A stretch of 64,000 nucleotides of DNA from Pycnococcus provasolii (lineage: Eukaryota > Chlorophyta > Pseudoscourfieldiophyceae > Pseudoscourfieldiales > Pycnococcaceae). The notes below the pieces were generated by a model that worked only from the letters and a program-made list of their open reading frames with translations, had not been told where the DNA came from and searched no databases. Shown here one piece after another: positions 57,297-64,000 of this stretch; positions within the stretch are counted from its first letter, which is position 1, and each line of letters opens with the position of its first letter. The stretch is taken from positions 434,001-498,000 of the forward strand of contig OW568886.1 in assembly GCA_938743325.2 (NCBI GenBank), given 5' to 3'. The position numbers and the translations under genes are program-made.

Positions 57297-59441
57297 ATGA
57301 TGACGAGCGCCTTCTTCTCGCCGGCGCCATTGCTGGTGGTGGTACTACTCCTGCTAATGGTCGTCGCTCATCCCCGTGGTGGACTAATAATCGAACAAGT
57401 GTCGGCGGCGGGATGCCCGTACTCGTCCGTGTGGTTCCCATATGCAGCATCTCGTACTACCTCCTCTGCTGTGACGCCGCCGCACAATCGTCGTTTGTTG
57501 GCGGAGGACGTCGTTGTTCTGCCGCCGCGTGGTGCTGGACGCTGCATCGCCGCGAACCCATTTAGTGGAGGAAGCGATTGCATACAATACAGCGGACCTG
57601 CGTGGACGGCGGAACCGGAATCGGCCAAGAAAGACTGCGACGAAGGATCGTCTGTACCTGGCATCACCGGAAGTTTCACGCCCGATGCGCTGTGCCCCGC
57701 AGCCGATGGAACAAATCTCGTCGGCACATGCTCGCTCAACGGAGGTGTATCATCACCAAACGAAAAGCGCCTCGTCGTCGCCAACAATGGCCTTTCGTCT
57801 CCTCAGATTAACATGGCACGTATGGCTTGCACTACCTTTGCACGCGGAACGTGGATTCCAAACGACAGCGACAGTGTGCCTTCTTCTACCACCACCACCA
57901 CCACTGGTGCTGCTTCCAGAATCGAGGCGCCACCGCCCTCCTCATCATCGATTTCCGCCTCCTCCTCCTCTTCATCTTCTTCACCCGCAGCTGAGCTTGT
58001 GGTGAAAAATGAAAGGTCAAACATGTGCGAGCTGGAAATGGGCATCGCCGGTGGCGGACACATGTCCAAGCTAACCAACTGGACGTCGTCTTGTCCTTTC
58101 ACGAATTCCACTTACGCGCTGCCGATGCGCTGGATGGCTGACTACGTGTCGCAAGGTGTTCAAAAGGCTTTCGTCACGCGTGGGACGGCATATTACGACG
58201 CTGCGAACAACCGCAAACGCCTTGATACCGAATTGGTCAAAACGTCGCCCGAGCACCAAAGCAGCGTCATCTTTTCTGGTTTCCGCGATGGAAACAACAA
58301 GACTTCAATCATTCACGATGGCGGACAGTTCTTCTACTTTTACCATGATACGGGAAAGTGCATGAAGTCCATAAGCCCTGTTGGCACACTTCGCCCGACT
58401 TGGCACCTCGATTCCGAGGGCGCTGGATGTCTTTCTCAATACTTGGGTAACACGTACATCGTGTATGACGACAAATCGCAAATGGCGCCGCAGTCAACGC
58501 CAGGTGACTCCATCACTCTCGTGCGGCAGTGGCGGAAGACAGAGCCACTGGAGAACGCGTACATGATCAGCAGCTTTGAAAGTACGCCATCTTGGAACAC
58601 ACCTGAGGGTGAGAAGGCTCGCTTGCTCCAGCGCACCACGCCCGGTGCTCCTGGAATGCGCGACACCATCGACACGTTTTACAATCATTCGACTGAATTC
58701 AGTGACAAGGTATTCACAGAGCTGTTTGAACAATTCGGCGATTGCGATGAGCGCATGGGCTTCAGTGCCGACGGTGTCGAGGGCTTTGACTTTTCGGAAT
58801 TTTTAGCATCAGGTGACGGTGGTGATGGCAATATCAACGCCTTCCTCAACCCGCACTCTGGCTTGGAGGTGGATCGCGGCTTCGTCGAGAACATTTGGAT
58901 TCCTGGCTCTCAGGATCAGGAATCGTCCGCGGCGGCAGTGGCACCAACAGAGACCGAACAACGCAGTAGTAGTAGTAGCATTACGCCGACTAGCTTCAAA
59001 CTGCTCGTCGACGGATGGGCTGAGGTGTCAAACGACATCTCGGACGATGCAACGACGCACACGACGACGATGTCGGTGAATGCATCGGCCGTGGATGGGA
59101 AGTGGATCGCGCTGAGCTTTCCGGAATTTGAGTGTGCTATGGTTCCCGCCATAGCATTTGTTCTGGAAGCTGGCGACGAGAAACCTGCGGTGTACGATCT
59201 CGTCAGCCTTGCAAGCGTGAAGAAACGTGACGAATTGCCTGCTTGGGTGCTTGAGCTTGATGTCAAGCGCAATGCTGATAACAAAATACATCTCCGCGTC
59301 ATCACTCGTGCTCCCGGCGAAAACGCTCGTCGCCGATTTTCGACGACGAACATCAACATCGCTCACGGCGTCGGTGGGACATTGTCGTACCATGGGCCGA
59401 ACGGCCGTGCGTGCGTGAAGAAGCCGGATGTTGATGCCTGA
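57297..59441 (+). CDS. Secreted or surface protein of unknown function
   Basis: This is a 714-residue protein. A strong signal peptide is present (PLLVVVLLLLMVVAHPRGGL, about 10-30). The mature part has many Cys, Asn-glycosylation sites (N-W-T, N-S-T, N-K-T) and short motifs that recur with GTC or ACT...GTW spacing, for example GTCSLNGG and CTTFARGTW, separated by a Ser/Thr-rich linker (about 205-240). The second half has beta-rich segments and a conserved-looking stretch LVKTSPEHQSSVIFSGFRDG. The tail is FALLV-type with no membrane anchor evident. I do not recognise the family; it could be a wall or extracellular matrix protein, or a lumenal enzyme. Confidence 0.7.
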   Translation: MMTSAFFSPAPLLVVVLLLLMVVAHPRGGLIIEQVSAAGCPYSSVWFPYAASRTTSSAVTPPHNRRLLAEDVVVLPPRGAGRCIAANPFSGGSDCIQYSGPAWTAEPESAKKDCDEGSSVPGITGSFTPDALCPAADGTNLVGTCSLNGGVSSPNEKRLVVANNGLSSPQINMARMACTTFARGTWIPNDSDSVPSSTTTTTTGAASRIEAPPPSSSSISASSSSSSSSPAAELVVKNERSNMCELEMGIAGGGHMSKLTNWTSSCPFTNSTYALPMRWMADYVSQGVQKAFVTRGTAYYDAANNRKRLDTELVKTSPEHQSSVIFSGFRDGNNKTSIIHDGGQFFYFYHDTGKCMKSISPVGTLRPTWHLDSEGAGCLSQYLGNTYIVYDDKSQMAPQSTPGDSITLVRQWRKTEPLENAYMISSFESTPSWNTPEGEKARLLQRTTPGAPGMRDTIDTFYNHSTEFSDKVFTELFEQFGDCDERMGFSADGVEGFDFSEFLASGDGGDGNINAFLNPHSGLEVDRGFVENIWIPGSQDQESSAAAVAPTETEQRSSSSSITPTSFKLLVDGWAEVSNDISDDATTHTTTMSVNASAVDGKWIALSFPEFECAMVPAIAFVLEAGDEKPAVYDLVSLASVKKRDELPAWVLELDVKRNADNKIHLRVITRAPGENARRRFSTTNINIAHGVGGTLSYHGPNGRACVKKPDVDA

Positions 59442-59581
59442 GCTAGTAGGTAGTAGGAGTGACAGAGATATATAGATTTGACAAGTTGTTGTAGTAATGA
59501 AATCTTGTTGACAACTCTTACAACATTGGATTTCACAAAATTTCCACTCTTGCGTAGAAGAAGAAGCCTCTCCATTGCGTC
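59442..59581. other. 140-bp convergent spacer
   Basis: Short spacer between two convergent stops, AT-rich, with a TATATAGA motif; nothing else seen. Confidence 0.4.
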
Positions 59582-60775
59582 TCACTCAGCAGATGGTGGT
59601 GGTGGTGGTGGTGGTGGTGGTGGTGGTGGTGGTGGTGGTGGTGGTGGTGGTGGTGGTGGTGGTGGTGGTGGTGGTGGTGATTGCTCGTGCTGAGCGGCTT
59701 CAAGAAGAGGTGCATCGCCATCCTTGTCGTTATCTGGCGATGGCGCTGCAATGGCAAGAGACGACGGCTGTTGCGCGGTTTGTTGCACCACATGCGATGC
59801 GACCCTTTTGCTTGCGTTTGCGACTGAGGCGAGGTACTCGTCAGGAACGGGTACCGTGTCGTCGAAATTCAATTTAGACCGATCCTTGCCCAAGTCGCGC
59901 CAGGCGCGATCGCGCATGAAGGCCGCCTCTTTGGCATCAGCAGAAATCCCGACGTAAAGAGTCTTGCCGCGGTGCCAAATTAGTACTTGGAACGTTTTTT
60001 TCTGTTTGTTCCAGAAGACTCCAATGTATCCTGATGCGCCTCCTCCCGATGGTTCAATGGCAAGAGACGACGAGGGAGTGGCTTGCGATGCGACCTTCTT
60101 GCTAGCGTTTGCGACTGAGGTGAGGTACTCGTTAGGAACGGGTACCGTGTCGTCGAAATTCAATTGAGACGGATCCTTGCCCAAGTCGCGCCAAGCGCGA
60201 TCGCGCATGAACGCCGCCTCTTTGGCATCAGCGGAACTCCCGACGTAGAGCTGCTTGCTGTTGTGCCTCAATTGGGCACGGAATTTTTGTAGGTTATGGT
60301 CCCAATAAACTCCGCGGTATTTGGCTGCTTCTCCCAATGCGGCATCCGGTACGCGACTTGGCAAATGATTTTTGCGAGGTCGGCCACGAGATTGCAACTC
60401 CACTGCTGCATGAGGAAAAACGATGGCTGCTTTGTTCGATGCGTTGCTGCGCATCGTCTTTTCCGGCGGTGGTTGGTGGTGCGTGCCATCCCTGACTCGG
60501 TCGTCGTTACCCTGCATGTCCACGACGCCGTCCTTCTCCTTGTTCGTGCCATCAGATGTGCCAGCAGTGCGCTTGCGTGACTTGGCTTCCGGCGTCGGAG
60601 TCGTGAATTTCAGCTGCTTTGTGTTGTTCGTATCCCACGAGATATGATGACGAGTCGCCATCATAGCAGCCTCATTCGATGATGATGGACCAACAGTGGG
60701 GAATGGAGGGAGGACCGCCACATGATCCTCAAACGGCGGATTAGCAGTAGTGGGGCGAGCGGAGGACAGCGGCAT
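59582..60775 (-). CDS. Double AP2-domain protein with C-terminal poly-Pro run
   Basis: This is a 397-residue protein from the ATG at 60775; the frame upstream starts with GTG. Two AP2-type DNA-binding domains lie at about 152-210 and 248-305: AKYRGVYWDHNLQKFRAQLR and GYIGVFWNKQKKTFQVLIWH, each continuing LYVG and then the shared DAKEAAFMRDRAWRDLGKD. The two are near identical in their second halves. AP2 proteins are plant and algal transcription factors, and the domain also occurs in some mobile HNH elements, but no nuclease is present here. Short basic patches could be nuclear signals. The C-terminus is a run of about 30 prolines, encoded by the (GGT/ACC)n microsatellite at 59594-59679, ending in SAE. 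Confidence 0.82.
   Translation of the reverse strand: MPLSSARPTTANPPFEDHVAVLPPFPTVGPSSSNEAAMMATRHHISWDTNNTKQLKFTTPTPEAKSRKRTAGTSDGTNKEKDGVVDMQGNDDRVRDGTHHQPPPEKTMRSNASNKAAIVFPHAAVELQSRGRPRKNHLPSRVPDAALGEAAKYRGVYWDHNLQKFRAQLRHNSKQLYVGSSADAKEAAFMRDRAWRDLGKDPSQLNFDDTVPVPNEYLTSVANASKKVASQATPSSSLAIEPSGGGASGYIGVFWNKQKKTFQVLIWHRGKTLYVGISADAKEAAFMRDRAWRDLGKDRSKLNFDDTVPVPDEYLASVANASKRVASHVVQQTAQQPSSLAIAAPSPDNDKDGDAPLLEAAQHEQSPPPPPPPPPPPPPPPPPPPPPPPPPPPPSAE
59594..59679. repeat. (GGT)n microsatellite within the AP2 coding end
   Basis: About 28-29 uninterrupted GGT units, read on the minus strand as CCA (Pro) codons. It keeps the frame to the stop. Length is likely polymorphic. Confidence 0.9.
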
Positions 60776-61131
60776 GATCGTGGTGAAGATGAAAGCAAGC
60801 GTCGTCAAATTTATGAATCTCAGGGCGTGGCGACGTCGGTTCACTTCAGCTTTTGGTTTTGGCGGAAAAATGGTTCGGTCGAGTAAATTAAAAACCCTGT
60901 TCCCTAGGTGCTAACCCTAACCCTCCTGCTCCTAAACCCTAACCAAGCGACGGCAGCTTCGCTTTGCTTTCGTCCCCCTCCAAGAGTCGTGACAGACAAA
61001 AAACTTTTCACGTCAAACTTCGACGCATCTTCCGTACGCGCTTGCTGAAGTCACAGTGTTGTTCGAAGTAGCGCAGCTTTTTCATTTCATAATTCATTTC
61101 CACTCCACTCGCAGTCTATCTTGCGCACACG
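60776..61131. promoter_or_regulatory. Divergent spacer with telo-box-like tracts
   Basis: This spacer carries CTAACCCTAACCCT at 60911-60924 and TAAACCCTAACC at 60933-60944, i.e. TTAGGG reading towards the minus-strand AP2 gene, about 135-170 bp before its start. The P450 promoter must lie on the other side. No gene is seen. Confidence 0.5.
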
Positions 61132-62850
61132 ATGATTGTCTTCTACCCTGCCGCAATCGTCGCGCTCGTCTCACTCGTCGTCGTGTGGGTACTGCGTGCG
61201 CGCGCCTTGATGAACAAAAATAACAAGATTCCCAACCTGCCCGGACTTGTGCCCTTCGCAGGAAATATCGCGCTCTACACGAAGCCTGCGTCATTCGTTG
61301 CGATGCTCGAGGAGGCGGCGGCGCGCTGCGCGATCAAATCGGGTCTCGCAGCCGTTCGCTTCCCTACGCTGACAAACCTGTGGGGCAAAAGGTTCGTGAT
61401 TGTCGACGACGTGAAGGTTGCGAAGCTCATCCTCGCGCGACGCCCTCTGACGTACGACCGACCTCATGTTCTGCTCAAAGCTTTGAAAGGACGTCTCGAT
61501 GGAGTAAAGGCGCCAAGCGTCTTCTCGGCGCTCGGGCAGAATGAGTGGGGACGAGCACGCCGGCTCGTCTCGCCAGCCTTCAATCACGCCAACGTTCAGT
61601 CAATGCTACCCGACTGCCTTGATCTCGCTGCGAGCGTCGTGCAAAAGTGGCTCACCACTACGGACGACGTCAGCATTGACTCGCTCGAGACATTCAACAA
61701 TCTCACATTTTCCGTAATCACTCGCGTGGGCTTCGGACTTTCGTCCGTTGACACAGTTCGACCGGACCATCAAGCTTCCTTGTCCGATCCACGTGAAGGC
61801 GCGCCTCAGCCACCTCCGACGCTGCTCAACGATGTGAAGGATCCGATTGAGTTTGCGGGAAAGTGGATTCGCAATCCGTTTGCTAAGTATCATGACATGA
61901 TCTTTGCCCGAGACGAGATTGCAGCAATCACTCTTAGTCGCAAACGTCTGAACAAGTACTTCCATGATCTCCTTGAATTTCAGCAGCAGCAATCCTCCAC
62001 AAATGATGACCACTCGCTCATACACAAGCTGGCGACGAGCATCGACGATACCACCAATGCGGACAACATCAAGACGTCGCGCAAACTCACATCAGAGGAG
62101 GTGATCAGCAACATCATGACGTTTTACTTCGCGGGCATCGACACCACGGCGATAGGCCTCGCGTGGAGCGTGCTATTTCTCGCGGCTGATCCAGATCTGC
62201 AGCGTCGCGTCGCGCACGAGTCGCGTGAGGCTGGCATTGCAGCTTGGATCGAGGCTGAAGTTGAGAAGCGCGCCCGTCTTTCGCCGGCGGAACAAAACAA
62301 GATGAGCAGCGACGAGCTTTCTTCTCTTTCTTCTTCTGCATGCCCGCTCTCCGATGTGAGCCTCACGACGCTTGTCTCCTCTTACAACAATGAAAATCCA
62401 CTCCGACTCGCTCACGGTGTATTCATGGAGGCTTTGCGAATGCACGGCCCTGCGCCAATTCTCGGCGCTGAGCTGGCGGCTGAATCGGCGGAACTCGCTG
62501 GGGAGACGTTCAAGAAAGGAGAGGTGTTTTTCATGATGCTACGTCGCATGCAGATGGACTCCACCTACACGCCTCGCGCGGACGAATTTCTCCCAGAGCG
62601 CTGGACAGGCGAAGTTCCTGAGCTGGAACCTGCGCCAGAGCTCAAGAACGTGCTGTCGTCTCTCATGTTTGGGGGTGGACCGCGCGTGTGCCCAGGGCGT
62701 CATCTAAGTGAGCTCGAGGCCTCGATCACGTTGAGCGCGATTTGCGCTCTTCTCGAACTCAGCCCGACGAGCCCTGAACTTCCCCCTGAAGAGACTGTGT
62801 TCACGCAGAAGCCAGAGTCCGCGAACATCCGCGTGACGCCGCGCCACTGA
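61132..62850 (+). CDS. Cytochrome P450
   Basis: This is a 572-residue protein, slightly long for the family. An N-terminal membrane helix (AIVALVSLVVVWVLRARALM, about 5-24) anchors it in the ER. Downstream come the I-helix AGIDTTAIGLAW (about 334), the K-helix E-x-x-R in EALRMHG (about 433), the PERF-like stretch DEFLPERWTG and the heme-binding loop FGGGPRVCPGR (about 513) with the cysteine ligand. All are intact. The region between the I- and K-helices carries an extra charged insertion (about 380-410), common in algal P450s. P450s use NADPH-P450 reductase to hydroxylate sterols, fatty acids or pigments; the substrate and clan are not certain. Confidence 0.92.
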   Translation: MIVFYPAAIVALVSLVVVWVLRARALMNKNNKIPNLPGLVPFAGNIALYTKPASFVAMLEEAAARCAIKSGLAAVRFPTLTNLWGKRFVIVDDVKVAKLILARRPLTYDRPHVLLKALKGRLDGVKAPSVFSALGQNEWGRARRLVSPAFNHANVQSMLPDCLDLAASVVQKWLTTTDDVSIDSLETFNNLTFSVITRVGFGLSSVDTVRPDHQASLSDPREGAPQPPPTLLNDVKDPIEFAGKWIRNPFAKYHDMIFARDEIAAITLSRKRLNKYFHDLLEFQQQQSSTNDDHSLIHKLATSIDDTTNADNIKTSRKLTSEEVISNIMTFYFAGIDTTAIGLAWSVLFLAADPDLQRRVAHESREAGIAAWIEAEVEKRARLSPAEQNKMSSDELSSLSSSACPLSDVSLTTLVSSYNNENPLRLAHGVFMEALRMHGPAPILGAELAAESAELAGETFKKGEVFFMMLRRMQMDSTYTPRADEFLPERWTGEVPELEPAPELKNVLSSLMFGGGPRVCPGRHLSELEASITLSAICALLELSPTSPELPPEETVFTQKPESANIRVTPRH

Positions 62851-62965
62851 GAAGAGTGGTGAACAAATTTTGTTGTTGGCTACAGTGATTCTTTTTTTCT
62901 TGACGGTTGTTTTCTTTCTTTTTTGGAAGAAAGAAGTAAACAAGGCAAAGAGGCAAAGCTTTTAG
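62851..62965. other. 115-bp convergent spacer
   Basis: TTTTTTCTTGACGGTTGTTT and similar T-rich sequence between two convergent stops; nothing else seen. Confidence 0.4.
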
Positions 62966-63751
62966 CTAATTCTTGTGCACCCACACCTCGTTGTGCCTAT
63001 CCAGCAGACGAAAAGGACTGTCGTAGCCAGCGGACGCGAAGCTCGACTGCGAGTCGACGTGAACGCCGTCGTCCTTCAAGGCTTGCACGAGCTCACCAGC
63101 CTGCTGGAGAATGTCGTCGCCCTTCGCGCGCCCGCCAAAGCTTTTCACGTACACCTCGAACGCCTCGTCGCGCTCGATCGTGATGGTGTCGTCCAGCGGA
63201 GTTGCCGGATTTTTCTCGAACGCGAAAGGGACGAAGAATGCGACGGTGAAGTTCGAGCTGCACGTCGGTCCCTGTCCCGGCGTGATCGTCACGCGCACTG
63301 GCGCGGCCATGGGTACTTTCTCGTTCTCCTTATTTTCTCCAGATATGTAGTGGAAGAGTTTCATGAATCCGACGTTCACCGCACTGTCGTAGTCGCTGAA
63401 TCCCGTGACAAGCGTCTTCGCCCATACGGCACCTGCTTCATACTTCCTGACTTCGTATTTTTTTGTGGATGACGCCTCGACGGAGAAGCGCGGGCAGTCG
63501 AGGTCGTGGCAGAACGCCGGTTTGGACGACCCTAACCCGCCACGTGAGGACGATGATCCCTCCAAACCAGCCAAGAAACTCCCCCCAGAGGATGAGGATG
63601 AGATGAGCAAATGATCACTACTCGTAGCACCACTGTGAGGAGTTCGCGCCGCCGCCACGACAGTGCTTGATGATGACGACGACACACCTGTACCTACTAA
63701 GGTTACGAGGAGCAGAAAGATAGTACTACCTTTACGTACGAGGAGCGACAT
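62966..63751 (-). CDS. SOUL heme-binding family protein
   Basis: This is a 261-residue protein using the ATG at 63751, which gives a good signal peptide (MSLLVRKGSTIFLLLVTLVG). Upstream in-frame ATGs exist (63775 and the window edge) and cannot be excluded. A Ser/Thr-rich segment precedes the SOUL domain (about 85-261): YEVRKYEAGAVWAKTLVTGF, YDSAVNVGFMKLFHYISGEN, KENEKVPMAAPVRVTITPGQ and FFVPFAFEKNP, then a C-terminal FASAGYDSPFRLLDRHNEVW. The family binds heme or other tetrapyrroles; plant members include plastid and cytosolic heme carriers. The secretory signal here suggests ER, vacuole or plastid via the ER, but this is inference. Confidence 0.88.
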   Translation of the reverse strand: MSLLVRKGSTIFLLLVTLVGTGVSSSSSSTVVAAARTPHSGATSSDHLLISSSSSGGSFLAGLEGSSSSRGGLGSSKPAFCHDLDCPRFSVEASSTKKYEVRKYEAGAVWAKTLVTGFSDYDSAVNVGFMKLFHYISGENKENEKVPMAAPVRVTITPGQGPTCSSNFTVAFFVPFAFEKNPATPLDDTITIERDEAFEVYVKSFGGRAKGDDILQQAGELVQALKDDGVHVDSQSSFASAGYDSPFRLLDRHNEVWVHKN

Positions 63752-64000
63752 GAAGCGACATGGAGCTGACCACATGGAGATGACGGTGCGAAGAATGAGG
63801 GCCCCGGGGGATGCCAAATGGATTTGGGGCTGGAAACTCACATTTGCAAATCTATCTCTTTTTTCTCGAGGGGGGTTCTGCGCCGCAAATAAAATAATTC
63901 CCGGAATCCACGCTCCCGGGAGGAAACTTACCCTACCCGTACCACGAGCATGTCCAGAGGATTTGGGGACACGTGCCAAACCACGTTGCCAACTTGCCAT
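63752..64000. other. Window end
   Basis: The SOUL gene's open frame runs to the last base without a stop, but its upstream part has poor coding character. It may be 5' UTR or the end of another gene outside the window. A CCCCGGGGG run lies at 63802-63811. Confidence 0.35.

Noticed and set aside
59594-59679. Gly-, His- or Val-only open frames across the (GGT)n repeat
   Set aside because: Three-base repeats are open in every frame; only the minus-strand Pro frame joins a real gene.
1-64000. tRNA, rRNA, CRISPR array, riboswitch or bacterial operon
   Set aside because: I found no cloverleaf with a GGTTCRA loop and matching acceptor stem, no rRNA-like blocks, and no evenly spaced repeat/spacer array; the minisatellites have no spacers.

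Overview
The window is nuclear DNA of a eukaryote, most likely a small green alga (a chlorophyte or prasinophyte picoalga). I lean towards a Pycnococcus-like lineage, but nothing in the sequence fixes the genus. The reasons are plant-type genes lying next to each other: an ARC6/PARC6-like plastid division protein, a TASH3-like subunit of the TPLATE/TSET endocytic complex, a plant-style kinase-PP2C fusion, a double AP2-domain protein, SCAR/WAVE and clathrin light chain. Further reasons are small introns in only two genes, tightly packed genes on both strands, and TGTAA poly(A)-type motifs after some stops. I found no bacterial, organellar, CRISPR, rRNA or tRNA features.

Layout: 1-691 holds a Tudor-like fragment. 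A polytopic LRR protein follows (692-3388, minus), then a foldback MITE with a target duplication (3522-4018) and the kinase-PP2C protein (4815-7244). From 8 to 27 kb come a 2294-residue coiled-coil/repeat protein, a SCAR/WAVE-like protein, a CCA-adding/poly(A) polymerase-like enzyme, clathrin light chain, a polycystin-type channel (one intron), Tim44 and a CID-RS protein. From 27 to 33 kb lie a retroelement scrap, a VTT-domain membrane protein (one intron), a Golgi-type membrane protein with a strange tail, glycosyltransferase-like debris and an SRPBCC protein. From 34 to 48 kb lie TASH3, ARC6-like, a remnant-rich gap, gamma-tubulin and an LRR protein. At 48.6-50.5 kb a very young LTR element with 592-bp LTRs and a 5-bp target duplication sits in an older copia-like fossil. 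The remainder carries a SET methyltransferase, an Asp/Asn hydroxylase-like enzyme, a DUF1772-like membrane protein, a methyltransferase, a small membrane protein, a secreted protein, the AP2 protein, a cytochrome P450 and a SOUL heme-binding protein.

The genes do not form one pathway. Several serve endocytosis and the actin or microtubule cytoskeleton (clathrin light chain, TASH3, SCAR/WAVE, gamma-tubulin) and others serve organelles (Tim44, ARC6-like, SET, CCA/PAP). The clearest shared feature is non-coding: short TTAGGG (telo-box-like) tracts lie 50-250 bp upstream of at least five start codons, reading in the sense direction each time, and an 8-mer TACGATAG recurs between genes. Where an open frame began at TTG or GTG I moved the start to the first plausible ATG. 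All functions come from reading the sequence; no database search was run.
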